From Neurospora intermedia (Eukaryota; Ascomycota; Sordariomycetes; Sordariales; Sordariaceae), in the NCBI GenBank assembly GCA_037102815.1, contig BTPP01000001.1, positions 1,327,001-1,391,000 of the forward strand: a DNA stretch of 64,000 nucleotides. Direction: 5' to 3'. The position numbers and the translations under genes are program-made. A model generated the notes under the pieces. It did no database searches, was not told where the DNA came from, and saw only the letters and a list, made by a program, of their open reading frames with translations. This document shows, in pieces, positions 1 to 13,357 of the stretch (its first letter is position 1; the number at the start of each line of letters is the position of its first letter).

Positions 1-147
1 TTTAAGTGAACCTTGTTCGCCATCCAGAGTCCCAAACTTTCGGTTTACAGAACTGACTGAAGGCCCGGTACCAATTGGTAGCTCGGTCGGCGGCTCGGAA
101 AGAGAAGGACGGAGTTCAGGGCCGAAAATGTTTGTTGGTCGTCGTCT

Positions 148-148
<1 letters not shown>

Positions 149-197
<49 letters not shown>
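149..197. repeat. Poly-T homopolymer, 49 nt
   Basis: An uninterrupted run of 49 T residues follows CTG and is followed by GGGAG. No target-site duplication or SINE/LINE body is visible beside it, so it is recorded only as a homopolymer. Its true length may vary or be a sequencing estimate. Confidence 0.9.
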
Positions 198-198
<1 letters not shown>

Positions 199-3100
199 GG
201 AGAGGCAGAGGCAGCCCGGAGATGAAGGGTAGCAGGTTAGGACCAACTGTGGACTGCATGTGGAGGTTGAATTGCTTGTCGCAGGTATGCATGGGGATGT
301 AGTGTAGAGGATCACAAATGTGCGCATAACCTTTGGGCTTTGGCGATGTACTAGTCGGCTGTGGTTATGTTTTTTTGCCGAGGGTTCGAAATGTGTCCTG
401 GAGCATGATCTTTCATCTAGGTAGTAGAGTGAGATATCGTAAGTACTGTGTACCCGTTACATACGGAGAGCGGTGAAGTTACCGACTGTACGGTAACCTA
501 GCGTTAGTCCACGGAGAAGGGCCCATCTGTGTGGACAAAAGCTGCGATCACATGAAAATTCTGTTTTCTAGCGGTTTTTGCTCTACGCAGTCGTTCCCGG
601 ATGATAGCCCTCTGTGACTTGATGGAGGACTGCAGCGGCCCGAAAAGTTTACCACTCAACTGCCTATTCAAGCCTGGCGCCTGATCCTCTCTGCCCATGG
701 AAGCTAGAGCGGTGAAGGTGAGGTCTAGGCAGTGATAGGTCAGAAAGGGTAGGCTCAGGCGGCCCTTGATACCTTGATGGGCGTTGTTAGTTTGTAGAAG
801 AAACACCATTCTTGGAAAAGATATTTGTATGTCATCCCTTGGGGGTTGGCTGTCGTAAAGCCGGATTTTGATAAGCGTGATAGGGCACGCCGTTCACCGG
901 GAAGGAGAGGATCCGTCCTTAGAGGTAGTGATGAATGCAGTGAGATCTTCCCGCCCACAGACCGAGAGCTGCCGAGCGGTACGCTTTCACCCTCTTGGGC
1001 TATCGTTGGTCCGCCTAAGTGGCCCCAACTGAGGCATAGGTCTTCAGGCCCCGTGGCGTCCTCCACTTGCTATATCGATAGATGCATAATACCCGCTGAG
1101 AAGGTAGATCACCATTGGTGCAAACGACAGGGGCCTGCTCGCGCCTTTTCTGGTTGTCCTTGACGGGGTCTATGAGGGCACAGCGGTGATCTGGAAGAGT
1201 GGGAATAAAACAAAGATGGAGTTGGGGACGAACCCGACCTAACGGAACTGCGGGAGTGGCTGGACCGGATGGGAGATGAGGGCGAGGAGGTCCTCACTTA
1301 AAGACTGGGACATGCCCGCCGGCTACAGTGGTACTGAGTGGGAACACAGACATCCCTCTGTTCTTGGTCGTTGATGGATTGCTGGATCTGACCATCAAGT
1401 CACCGCCTTTCTCCAGTGGAACTGGGTGCGCTTTGCCAAGGTAGGCAGCCCGGCACAATCCACAGTATCTGGGGAAGATGTGTGATACAGAGAGATCCCG
1501 GATCTGAGAGGGAAGAAGGGCAAAGGGCATCAGAGACATGGAGGGTCCCAAGACTGCCAGTTTCAGCTTGTGTGTGTCTGATAGGGAATGAAGCAAGTGA
1601 CGCCTGAGACCCCGCATGTTTTTGTTGGGGACATATGTCATGGTATGACATTTTGAGGGTTGTGCATGGCGATGTTGTTGAATGTTCGTCTCTCTTCTTC
1701 TTCTTCTTTTTTTTTTTCCTTTTCTTTTTTTCCCGACCAGGAATCCGTTGAGAATTTCCGAGTTCTGGCACAATTAGAACCACTCAGGCCAATGAACGTA
1801 GGGTACCTCGGGTACCTAGAGATAACCCCCATGTCCTTTCAGCCGGGGCTGCGCATTCCTTATTTTACAGGTGTCGCCGCAATGGGACGATGGCATGATA
1901 GTCTGGAGGAACTCCTGGGGAAGGAATGGGACGGAAAAGTCCGTTAGGGTAGGTACCTCTAACCTACCTACTTTGGAGAACTGAATCGACGGAAGGGAGC
2001 CTGTCTATCGGAGATTTTGTGGAAAGCCCTTGCAAGGGAAGACGCTCTCGTGTAGACCTGGGCACCTTCCGTTGGCCTCAAGCCTGCGACTTCCCAAGAT
2101 GCTGCTACGTACCTCTAGTGTGTAGCGCTCCCACTTGAGGTTGACTGGTGCGGTAGGATTAGCGGATCATGGGAGGTAGCCTGAGATGTCCAGTCCATGG
2201 AGGTAGGTAGCATGACGGCGGTTGGCTCTGAACTTGATTTGAATTGTGCCCAATCGTAATACATGGTTCTCATCGCGTTAATGTAAATTTGACAGGATGA
2301 CCCACAGGCGCGCCCCATGCACTGTGTACATCCGCAGGAGCGACGCCGACGTAACTGAAGTGCCCTTTCTGCCCTGTCATCCACAGAACATCCAATTTCC
2401 CATAGCCTGGCTGGGTTGCGGCAGGAGCTTCCTTCCATCCATCTTGCAAGAAACTGCAATGCAGTCAGTGCTCAACCACTGCCCATCAGCGCCCGCCCGT
2501 CCATGCTTGGAATGGGAAGCCACGACTTCCACTTTGGAAAGAAACAGGTGGAAGAGGATTGATCACAGTGAACAAAGTTTTCTCTTGATGCACCAATCCT
2601 ACCTACTACCATTGCCATGGTATCCGAGGTCAGTTACTGCGACAGCGCGGATGCTGTGGCCCTTGTCAAGGACTGAAATATCGTCACTGCAAATATTGCG
2701 AGGTCTGTATGTGTTTAGCCGCAATCCTCAATCCTCAGTATTTGCATGCTAGAACTAGCACCCCGCCGTGAAGACCAGTCACCAGTCAACCAGTTCACCA
2801 CCACCACCACCATGTCGCCGTAGTGTACACTACCTCAAAAGCTAGCTGGCAAGGTACCACACCCTCACGGTGATCAATCCCCAAGAGCCCCAGTCCGCGA
2901 CCGGCCATCCCGCCTTTCGCTCCCTCGTCACAAAGACAAGGACAGACAGCCTTTTCCCTTCTCGTCTTGGGCGTAATCGCAGAAGCGAGGAAAAGAGGGC
3001 CAGATCGTCGCTGGCTACCCACCAGTGTACAAAGCCAATTGATCTCGTCTGGAAAGCTCCGAATTCGGATTGGACAATGTGTTGTGTACCTTGCATAGCA

Positions 3101-6100
3101 ACTATCGTGTATCGTGCAATATCGGCTCTACGAAAGGTTCGATAGCATACCTCTAACGGAAATCGAATATCGCCGTGAACACGGGACAATGGCATCCGTT
3201 CACGTGCAGCGGGTTGCTGGTTACTAAATGGCGATAATAACTTGGGCATCCACTCTGGAAATTGAACACGATGCAAAGTACCCTTCGCAATACCACTCAA
3301 CCCGCTGCTTCCAAGTAGCACTCCACGACCCACATACCACCAAAGCGGTAGAGCAAGCACAGATCTTTTACATAGGATGGATCTTTTTTATGGTGATCAG
3401 ATCTCATATCATCCATCCTGTTTTTCGACCCAGGCAATACCTGCCTCTCCAACGAATACCGAAAGAGCCAAGGCTGACAGGCCCTGAACCTGTGAGCCCG
3501 TGACACTGGAACTGAGGTGACTATCTTAGCTCGGAGTGTCGGCTGGTGGGAGTGGTTGGCTGGCGGCATGCCAATGCTGAAAAGCGAGACCGGCATCGTA
3601 CATGCATGTGCTGTGCTGTACCGGGTACTATTCAGACGTCGTATCGACTGCGTCCTCTCATATGGTGCTGTACACAGCACTGCGTACGGGGTACACATGT
3701 CGTCGCGGCGCGGTACGGGATCCCCATCAGCCCCTGTCCATCAGCAACAGATATTGGATATGTTGGAGGGATGGCGGAGAGGGCGACCATTCTCACTCAC
3801 CTCCCGCCCTCTCCTGGTCCGGCAAGTTCACCACTATCATGTCGTGACGCAGATGAAGGAGGAGACATGCAACCTCACGAACCCCACCTCAGTCACTTGA
3901 GCTCACTCTGGCACCTATCCCACACCAGGTCTACGAGGGCGGATGTTACCACCATCACCACCACCACCCGTTGCGCCTTGCCGATCGTTGGACAGCAGCC
4001 CTCTGTCAGCCGTCAGAACGAGTCACAATTGTCATCTCGGTTGATAATGTCCTTGCTGACCAAAACTAACTCTGGCATCTCAGATATTGAGAAGAGAGAT
4101 CTTTCTGATGCAGTGTCTCTGGCTGCCATTCTAGCAGGTAGCCGAGAGTGGAACGACAATGAGGCTACTACTCCGTAGAGCAAGTTCAGGGAGTGGTATC
4201 TCGGGAATCTGATATTGCCTGTGTACATGCAATGTCAACACCCCGTTACTACAATATGGGTTGTGTGTACGCACCATTGTGATGACCTGCGCGATCCCCC
4301 CGGAAATGGTTTCTTTGTCACTTCTGCACGCACTTCTGTCGTAACAGAACTGGGAGGGCGTGGGCCAAGGGGGACCAGCACGTCGTCACTTTTATCGGTC
4401 GCCTTTTTATCTCTGATTGTTGTCCTTTCAAGACTGCTTCTTTCACCATCAGGATTCGGACGCCACTTGCGCCGAGACGCTGTCCTCTCTCTGTTGTCGC
4501 GCCGCGCGCTAGCATCGAGACTCGGCCTCCTCTTGCTTCTGCAAACACAGTATCGAGAGAAGGTACATCACGATATACTATACTAAAACTGTTGGCTTTT
4601 CCAACGCCCTACGCCAATCATCTAGCGAGCCGTGAAATTAGCGGTCGGTATCTAGAAACCCCTCGCGGCCTCAAAAGTTGCATGCACAGCAGCATAGCAA
4701 CACGAAACGTACCGAATCTACAGTGATCTCCCTACCTTGACTCGTCCTGGCTCCCACCCGCGGCCTTTGCACTATCACCTTCATTCAACACATTGGAGGA
4801 TTGCGCGGCATCAAAGAAGACGACGAGATAGAGGATGACTTGCGAATGCGACGACGAAGATAGGGGATAGTTCTTTGCGCGCGCTGTCTGGAAGCTCCAT
4901 CATCAGCCCAGAGCTACACGCCAGAGTCATTACCAGTACGCATTTTCTCATCAAGGGTCCCCGGGTGCGCGACTGTCTGATACTGTGTAATAGCAGCATT
5001 CGCAAGCTACAACACGCGTCAGTGGCCTGTCACGACGACGCCTTACCAGTCAGGACCTACCATTAAACTACACAGTACTGAGGTATAACTGCTAGGATTC
5101 AGGTCCGGGGACCAGCCCCTTGGTGTCACCGCTTATCCAGATTTCCCCGCAAAACGGAGCATACGGGCAGACGAATGAAAAACGAAGGAGAGAACAAAAA
5201 GATATAGAGAGAAAGGAAAAGACAAGAGAACGAGCGGGAAAAAAAATAAAATAAAAGGACAGGACTTCGCTGGTCTACCGTCATCGACAGGAGCAAAGTG
5301 AAAGCCAGGCACATGCGCAAGCACTCAACCGCAAAAACAGGCAAGACCCCGGACCAGAGAGAGCTCGAGGCCCACTCGTTTGCTTCTCTCTGATTGCCCC
5401 GTCGAGCAAAGGAAGCTACGGGGATCCACACCCGAAGAGGTACTCGCTTGTTGGCTGAAATCTGCCGGATTGGCGATGAGGGTGGACTAGCTGCAAATTC
5501 CATTTACTTTTCTCTTCCGCACTCAACGCTGATTGACCGTCTCTTTTCTCCCCCCAAAGCTGGTCACTTGGTTCGACGACGAGACAAACCGACCACAGAG
5601 AAAAAAAGACGCCAGAAAAAAAAAAGAAAAAGAACACGCACACACGCCAGGTGTTACGGTCAGAAAACACCAAACACGTACAGCCACTAGGTATGTACGC
5701 TTTTACATTACAGGCTACACAACCCCCCAGCCAGCGAGAAAGCCCCCTTCGTTCCACCTGATCGTCCTATCCGAATCCCCGACCTGTTCCCCTGCCTGTG
5801 CCGGGCTCCCACAGCACTGATCCCCATCACACATATCCTTCAACCGAGTTCTGGATTTTCCAGACTCCCCGTGCTCCCCACCTACCCGCAAGCCCCCCCT
5901 CGAACAGGCAACCTTCGTTCATTGCTGCCCAACTGTTTGCGGCCTGTCTGGCTTGAGCCTCGTTGACCTGAAGCTAGGTGTGAGCCGAGAGGAGGCTTGA
6001 CACAAAGTCACCAGGGGCCCTCGCTTTAGGTTACGTTTGTCCGGCGCCGGCCCGGATCCCTCAGCCTACGTGCCTCCCTACCTACCTACACCCTCCAGAG

Positions 6101-6164
6101 TCCAAAACTTCGACACGTTACCGAGTCTTTTCACCCCCATACCCACATATGAGATTTCCCCGAT

Positions 6165-6203
6165 TACCTACCTACCTACCTACCTACCTACCTACATACC
6201 TAC
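6165..6203. repeat. TACC tetranucleotide microsatellite
   Basis: About nine TACC units run in tandem, with one imperfect unit near the end. It lies about 380 bp before the start codon of the Zn2Cys6 gene, so it is probably in its promoter or 5' UTR. Similar TACC/GGTA tracts recur in other intergenic parts of the window. Confidence 0.9.
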
Positions 6204-6581
6204 GCTGGACTACCACGCCCGCACGGCTCTCATGCCCCTTCCAGGCCAATAAGCTTCATCCCGTGGCCTTGCTTTCTTATGATTGCGCGCGAACCCTGAA
6301 GCGCCGAAGCTTGCTTCCCTCTCTCTCGCCTCTTACATTGGACTCCGACTGTACGGGTCCTACTCCTGGCAAGCTCCGTCTTAGCTTCCTCATTGCCCCG
6401 TTCCTGGGTTCGGAAAACTAGGGCTTGTTGTTCGGAAAGCTCCATGGTCTTGCCACAGCTTATGCGCTTGGGCTACTGCTTGCTCCCGCCTGTCGTCTCT
6501 GAACTATCTTCCCCCTTTGGCTACTGCTGTTTGGCGTAAACGGTGTATCTGTAATACGGATACACATACATATTACCCAGC

Positions 6582-9500
6582 ATGGACCCAGGCCCGCCCG
6601 ACCCAAAACGGCCCCGTCTGTCAACTACCTCATCATGGTCAGTAGGTGGTGCGCACCACGGTGTGTCGCTTCTACATCCCACGCCATCTCCGACTACTGG
6701 TCAACAGCATACTCAACATCCTCATCATCCTAACCACCCCACGCCATCGCCGCAATATCAACAAACCTCCCCTCATCCATTTTCACGACCCCAAGGTCCT
6801 GGTGATCCCGGCGCCGCGCCTGCTGTCTCGCATCCCCACCCGCCGCCGCCGCCGCCACCTCCGGCTCCGTCGCAGCAAGGCCCCGTCGACGACCGGCGAC
6901 ATCATGAGCCCGACCGATATCCACCTATGCAAGACCACCGACAACACCATCCTTCATCTCAGCCACCGCCAGCACACCACCAGTACAACCCTGGCTACCA
7001 TCCTCCTCCGAGAGAAGTTGTGGTGAAGCAGGATCCGGCCGACGACAGCAACACACCACCACACCTACGGAGGCCCAACTCGACGGGCCATGCTCCCGAC
7101 GGCATGACACCAGGGACCCCGATGTCAGCTCTGCCTCACCAAGGATATCCTGACGACAAACGCCATATGAGCTATGACAATGGTCCGCAACAAAATATGT
7201 ACAGACAACCGAGTTTTCCCCCTCAAACGCCCATGGCGCATGGCCAACCATACGACTACCCCCCTCACTATGGACATCATGGCGACCTTCCCTATATCCA
7301 AATTGCCCCAGCGGCAGGAAAGCGCAAGGCGCAGCGAGCATCGCAGGTTGGTTTGGGTTCTGGCTTCAGGATATACACGCAACTTGCGATCCAGCAAGAG
7401 CTGCGACATGGACGTAAAAGGCTAACCTCCGCCATAGGCCTGTGATATGTGCCGGCAGCTGAAGGCTAAATGTGACGAGCTTAAACCCTGTAAGAGCTGT
7501 AAGGAAAAGAAGGTCGAATGCAAATACCGTGAGGCGGTGCCAAAGCAGTAAGCACTTGTATACCGGCCGTCGGGTAGTTGTTGTGTTGCTGACCAAACAA
7601 TGTAGACAAGACAAAGTGGCGGCCGATATCTTGGAGAACCTCATGGGTCTGAGGAACGAGTTCAGCATGTTCAACCATCGCATCACGAGACTCGAGAAGA
7701 GGTTGGAACGCGTTGCGCCGCCGTTGGAAGCGCATCCGGAGATGATGTCGTCGGATGATGATCGTCCGCCCTCTGCTGACTCAGCAGTCATTGAAGATGG
7801 CTACAACTCGTCGTCGCCAGGAGGCTCGGAAAACGCAGCAAGGACGCAGGCTCCTATAGATACACAGGAAGCACGCAACATCACGAAAATCATGGACGAA
7901 GAGAGGGAACAAGAGCCTGGCCCATTTGTACGACCTGGAGCGCCCGCCATTCCGCTAAATCATACGACCCTAGCTGCCCTTCTGCTAAAGTGGAAGTCGA
8001 TAAAGCGCCTAGCGCAACGTTTTTTGGATGCCGAAAACATCAAGTTTGTCGAAGAATATCCCATCCGACAGGAAGAGAGGCGGGGACTTCTTAGGTTATG
8101 GGGCAGAGGAGAAGGCCTCGACAGCAGCCGCATGGACAGAGAGTCCAACCACAACCTGGGTATGATGGAAGTTATTGATGACTACTCGGAAACGGGAGCG
8201 CCCTCGCCTGCGGATTGTTGGGGTGGAATTAGCGGCTCGCCTGGGCCGATGGACCACAGGTCTACTATGGTCGGAGTCCAAACATTGGACTTTTCGGAGG
8301 AAACCGTCTGGAAATACGTGCAGAGCTATCTGGACAACATTCAAAACATGCATCCGCTCATAATACCGAGAGAGCTGCATGCGATGGTGCGGTTGTTTTT
8401 GGATGGTATCCAGCAAAGTACCAAGAAGCCCAAGGGTAGTGCTGGAATCGCAAAGTTCGTTGGAGCGCCCCCGCTGAGCGTGCAGGGCGAGACAGGGGGC
8501 AAGAGGAAGCGCTCCCCGGTACCCGACGGCGCGGACTCGCCAACGATGCTACCCAGGTCGGGTAAGCCGACATTTCAGCGATCCATCAACAACGCGCTTG
8601 TGTTGCTGGTTCTCGCGCTGGGCAAGATTTGCCTAATCAAGGATAGAAAGCTCCCGGATGTCGTGCCTGTGAGCGAGCCTTCGCATGGGTCGCCAATGGT
8701 ACGTAACGGCTATCCTGCCTCTCCTATACAGGGATCTCCGCCGTCGTATAGTTCACAATCGCACTCGGCGGGCTTGCCTTCGCCCAAGGATAGCGCAGAT
8801 AGGTCAGGCCCTAGTAGGCGGCAGTCGTTCCAGGGAGGCGGCGCGCCTGCCATGAGGGTAGGATCGCTCAAACGGAACATGGATGTGATTCCCGGCCTGG
8901 ACTATTTCGCATACGCGACAGATATCTTGGGAGGACAGCTGGCGGGAACGAGCTTGCGGCACATCCACGCATACATCTTGGCAGGTCTGTATCATGGGCA
9001 GTTGGGAAGAGTCATGGAAAGCTATGCCTATATCAAGGAGGCTGGTTGGGCTCTGCAGATTAAGATGAGACCGTAAGCCAACTTCTGCTTCTCTTTCTTG
9101 ACTGAGTGCTAACCCGAGTACAGGAGTTTGGATCGGCTGAAAAAACTTCAAGAAAACCATCCATTCAATATCAATGCCGTTAAAGAGAAGTCGGATAACC
9201 AGATCGTCTTTGCCTTTTGGACGTGTCTGCAGCTTGAGAGGTAGGCAAACATGGTGAGGATTTGATGAAGGGGAATAGGCTAACACGTACACCATAGTGA
9301 CATCGTGGCCGAGCTTCCTCTCCCGCAATCGCACATCCTTGCGTTTGAGGAAATTATGCCATATCCCAACATCAACCTGGCCAAGACGCACGGCTTTGAG
9401 GAGCATGTCTTGCAAAGCTACCTCGCACAACTATACCTCCGGAAGTCGTTGAATCAAATTCATCAAATGCTTTATAACCCCGAGGATCCGCGATCGCTAC

Positions 9501-10446
9501 GGGCGCAGAACGGCACCCCACCCGGAAATATCATTGAAGTCATTACGAAATCTCTCGATCTACGCTTCGTCCCTCCCGAGTACAAGTTCACGCACGAAGA
9601 TCCGCCAGCTGGAGACCTTCTTTCCGCCCGATTACGTGCCAAATACTGGGGAGCCCAAGTTATCACCTACAGGCCGTACATCCGACAGATACTGGAGTCG
9701 AACATGGCTCAGATGGCGACAGCCGAATCCCCGATGCCAGCCAGCACTCCCAGCGAAGCCATGACCCCTCTCGATACCCAGATGCACAGCGTAAATGGCG
9801 AGATCACTCAGGATACTATTGAATATGCAAAGAAGGGAATCCGGGCTCTTATTGAAAGTACAAGGGCGTTTCATGGTTTGCCAGACAAGCGGTTTGTTGT
9901 CACTAATATTTTTGGCACTGCACATGCGTAAGTACCTCTTCTGAACCAATTCATTGATATATGCAGTACTGACATTCAATTCGCAGTCAATGGGGCAACC
10001 TTCTCACACTTGCAGCGGTGTTCAGGGACCCGACACTTCACCCTCATGTTGACGAGCAGACGCTTAAGGAGCTCTTCTCGAGGACCATAGCCTTTTTCCG
10101 GATTATCGCCCAACCAACTAGCGCACTGGCCGTTGACATGCGCATTCTCGAGGGCTTGGAGCGCGAGTTGTGGCACAAGCCGAACAGTGTGGACATGTTG
10201 ATGGGTAATAACCACCATGTTACTTCCTTTGTGAGCACACCTGTGCCAGGCCCGCCGCCGCCGCCCTCAGGTCCAAGGCCGGCAACACACTCTGCACCAC
10301 CACTAGGGCCACCAGGGCCATCACCGCAGATGCCCAGGAGTCCTATACCGCCAATGCAGCATAACATGCATGGCCCTGGGGGTCCAGATGGCATGATGCC
10401 TCCTTTACCTCCTATTCATCAACACCAACACACACATCCCCTTTGA
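6582..10446 (+). CDS. Zn2Cys6 (C6) fungal transcription factor
   Basis: A 1182-residue DNA-binding regulator built from six exons: 6582-7346, 7438-7547, 7606-9072, 9124-9240, 9298-9927 and 9987-10446. All junctions keep frame, and CTAAC-like branch sites are visible in several introns. The N-terminal 250 residues are Pro/His/Gln-rich and disordered. The binuclear zinc cluster starts just after intron 1, with six cysteines at about 257, 260, 267, 273, 276 and 283 (spacing 2-6-5-2-6). Intron 2 interrupts the linker that leads into a coiled coil (about 293-325), the usual dimerisation element. Residues from about 720 to 1030 resemble the fungal-specific middle homology region, and the C-terminus is Pro-rich. 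Such proteins act in the nucleus as dimers on CGG half-sites. The family is clear from the cysteine pattern; the target genes and ortholog name are not recognised. Confidence 0.9.
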
Positions 10447-11994
10447 GAGAGATTGTGCATCTCAACAACACTAAGTGTTTCGGCATTTTGGATATTGTGA
10501 AGGATTATTTACGACGCTTGGTCCGAAAGTTATAATCTCACTTATGTACGAACAGAAAGAGAAGGATAGAGGTCTTTGCAAGTCAGCGTAACAATCGAAG
10601 GGTTATTGGGCGATGTTGGTTAGCATGTAGGATGAAGTGGACATGACACTGTCCTTTTCCCTCGGACATCGAAGCGGATACACATCAACTCATACTCAAG
10701 ATGCACTATGGTATACACACGGGCGCTGCATAATCATACTTGCATCAGCATATTTTGAGAGAGAAGAGGAGAGAGAGAGAGAGAAGGAAAGAGCATATCT
10801 ACCACACTGCTTTGGCGTTGTCATTTCCCTACCTATCTGTCACCCTTACATCCCTACTACCTACCAACAGCCCATCTATCCTCATCAGATACCCATACCA
10901 ATCAAACAATGTCACTCAGTCGTGACATTTTTACTACATACCTTTCAACTCAAACGCCTCCTACATTACATCGTCTCTATGACAACTCCTTCACACCGTC
11001 CGACCAAAAGAGAGTATTCCGAAACAACACACGCACAACTACTACTCGTCGACTCTATCAAACACCCCCTACTACATACATACAGCCGGTCCGACCCTCT
11101 TCTGCCGTCTACCGCAAACAACAACCGCCAAAAACAAATCAAGCACACACACACACATTGATCACATTATAAAACACCCACATGAACCAACAACATCAAC
11201 CGACCTGTCTCTAGCATCTGCATAGGTATCGTTATCAAGGGAGAGGAGGAGGGGAGCACAAAAAAATGGGGGTCCACGGAGGATATACCACTTTGTCTGT
11301 CTTGTCCATCTATCTTCTAACCTGTATGTGTGAAATGTTTGTACGCTGCATGTCTGCATTTCTTTTATTTTATTGTTTTCTAGGTACTTATTATCGTGTG
11401 TATCTGTCAAGAGTCTTTTTTGTCCCGGACTTGTCTATTTACTCTACGTACCAACCATGTACCGTACTTTTTACTTTTTTTTTCTTCTTTCTTTTCTTGT
11501 ACTTATTATCCATCCTATCGAACAGTAGTGTCAAAATAACTGGTGGCGTGCGCGAAGGAAACATGGGAATACTAGGTAGCATCGGGAGGAGGAAATCACA
11601 ATACCAGCCAACAATCAAAATCAACTTGGATTAACTATACCTCTGCATAATCTAGGTGTGCAACTGTTGTTGACGGGCGGTTTATTTGTTGTATGTAGTT
11701 GATGACATCCCTCCCCCATCTCTACTCAACTTAACCCTAAGGTTCCATTTGCATTAATGCCTTAAGCAAACATCAAGCGTGCCATGCCCATGCCATCAAA
11801 GTTGTTTCATTACCTATTCATATACCGTGCATAATGATACTTCATAAACACCAATGACCAAGTCAACTTGTAACCTATTCCATTCATCCTTCTTACCCAC
11901 ACAATCTCTCTGCCCCATCTATTCATTCCTCTTTTTCGAGCTTCATGACCTATCAACACCTCCCTCTCTCTCACAGTAACCTCTGCTTACAGAC
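10447..11994. other. Convergent intergenic region (TF and ATG5 3' ends)
   Basis: This 1.5-kb space lies between two genes that converge. It is T-rich and pyrimidine-rich, with GA and CA simple repeats near 10.76 and 11.15 kb. A 174-codon open frame at 10637-11161 is low complexity and shows no domain. It probably holds two 3' UTRs; nothing else is supported. Confidence 0.6.
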
Positions 11995-13357
11995 TCACAA
12001 CAAAACAACAATCAAACAAAGCCATCCATCCGGATACGCCGCGTCCCTCATCAACTCCTCGAGCGGCGCGCTAAAAGGCACGGGAGCTCCGTGCAAGATG
12101 ACATTTGCTAGGACGGGGTCCCGGCTGCTAGGGAAGAGAGCAGGGAGCAAGGACTTGAGGGCTTGTCCTAGGGTTTGGGGTGTTCCTGTTTTGATACCCG
12201 AAGTTAGTTGGGGGTGGAATGAAGGATATTGGATGGGGCGGATATTGCAAAATAAAAGATAACAAAAAACCTACGGTTGTTCGAACCACGTGGGGGAACG
12301 AGGGTTTGCATCACGCGGTAAGAGCCGGAGGAGCTGGAGCCGCCGCCGGGTCTTTGTTGTTGCTGGTCTGATGAAGGTGGTGGTGGTGGTGAGGAAGGGA
12401 TGTAGATCCGTATGGGAACGTTTTTGAGGGCTGTGGGAGCGTTGAGCAGGTGGGTGTTTACTTTTGTGAAGGCTTGGTAGTCATCTGGTAGTTCCGTAAG
12501 TTAGTATGTCCTGTCCTCCCTCTTGGGAGGAGGAAGAGCAGAAAAAAGGGGAGGAGGAGGAGTAAAACGTACTATCCTGCACAGCATTCCATAACGCTGT
12601 GGTATGCTCCTTACTCAGACCCATGATCCGTTTTGCATTTCCATTTCGGATAAAATCCGCCTAAGCATTAAACATTCTCGTTAACACCCACACCATATCC
12701 CTATGAAGTTTTACTTTTCACGAAGAGCCTGCCAAACAAACTCACCTCCTTGGCACTATTCATAAAAGTGTCACAAATATCCCACTCCATCCCATCAGCA
12801 ACCGTCAACCTCCATGGCAGCTCACTCGGCTGGTATAGGTCCACCAGTAACCCGACCGCAAAGTTACGGAGATGGACTTCCTCATGGTGGAAACTCGAGC
12901 ACGGAGTACCATAATAGGCGGTCAATCGTGGCAGCAGCAGAGCGAGGTAGCTGAAGCGCGGCACCGAGCAGATGTAGGGCGTCTTGGGATGTGACTGGTG
13001 TGTGATGTGGAGAGGGATTTGTAAGGACCAGAGGGTTTCGGGGATGGAGGTTGGTTTTGGTTTGGGGGGTAGGGAGGGGATTGCGGTGGATGATGATGAT
13101 GATGATCTTTGGGGGAGGTCATCGTGGCTGCCGTCTCCGGATCTCGGTTCGGATGGCCCTCCGGCTCCACCCCGGAGACTCGAAGTGAAGCCCGAACTCA
13201 AGCCGAGACCGATTCCGGCTCCGGCTCCAGTCCCTCGTGAGGATCGGAACGGAGTAGAGCGGAACGAAGGAGATGATTGGTACTGGTCTTCTTGGTAGGG
13301 GGACTCTTCCCGTTGCGGAAGCTGTGGGGAATAGGAGTAGGGGTTTGGGGATGCCAT
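11995..13357 (-). CDS. ATG5: Autophagy protein ATG5
   Basis: ATG5 is covalently joined to ATG12 and, with ATG16, forms the E3-like complex that drives ATG8 lipidation on the growing autophagosome. Four exons on the minus strand (13357-12746, 12660-12573, 12484-12275, 12185-11995) give 366 residues. The conserved core begins at [16 protein letters not shown] (about residue 107) and includes [11 protein letters not shown]-type and CSSFHHEEV-type blocks. The second exon carries NGNAK, whose lysine (about 214) aligns with the human acceptor Lys130. The last exon has the conserved [11 protein letters not shown] block and ends shortly after YPDGWLCL. The start is the first ATG in frame; the codon two positions upstream is GTG. 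The roughly 105-residue Ser/Gly/Pro-rich extension before the core contains no other methionine. Family assignment is secure; the exact N-terminus needs transcript support. Confidence 0.93.

Larger units (their letters stand above)
1..6581. other. Gene-poor region upstream of the transcription factor
   Basis: No reading frame here resembles a known protein, and the longest open frames (about 150-210 codons near 2.3-2.75 and 3.55-4.18 kb) look like chance frames with low-complexity or erratic composition. The stretch holds a long T homopolymer, CAC/ACC triplet runs near 2.80 and 3.95 kb, GGTACCT-type tracts near 1.80 and 1.95 kb, and a TACC tetranucleotide array near 6.2 kb. The last part probably contains the promoter and 5' UTR of the gene starting at 6582. 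A non-coding RNA or a fast-evolving short gene cannot be excluded. Confidence 0.6.

Noticed and set aside
149-197. The 49-nt poly-T as the tail of a retroposed sequence in inverse orientation
   Set aside because: No target-site duplication, SINE promoter or processed gene copy is visible next to it.
3546-4178. A 210-codon open frame as a possible gene
   Set aside because: Several overlapping frames are open here by chance; the translation has no domain and is biased toward His/Thr from a CAC repeat.
10637-11161. A 174-codon open frame after the transcription factor
   Set aside because: It is made of GA/GAG and CA simple repeats and has no domain, and it is in the likely 3' UTR.
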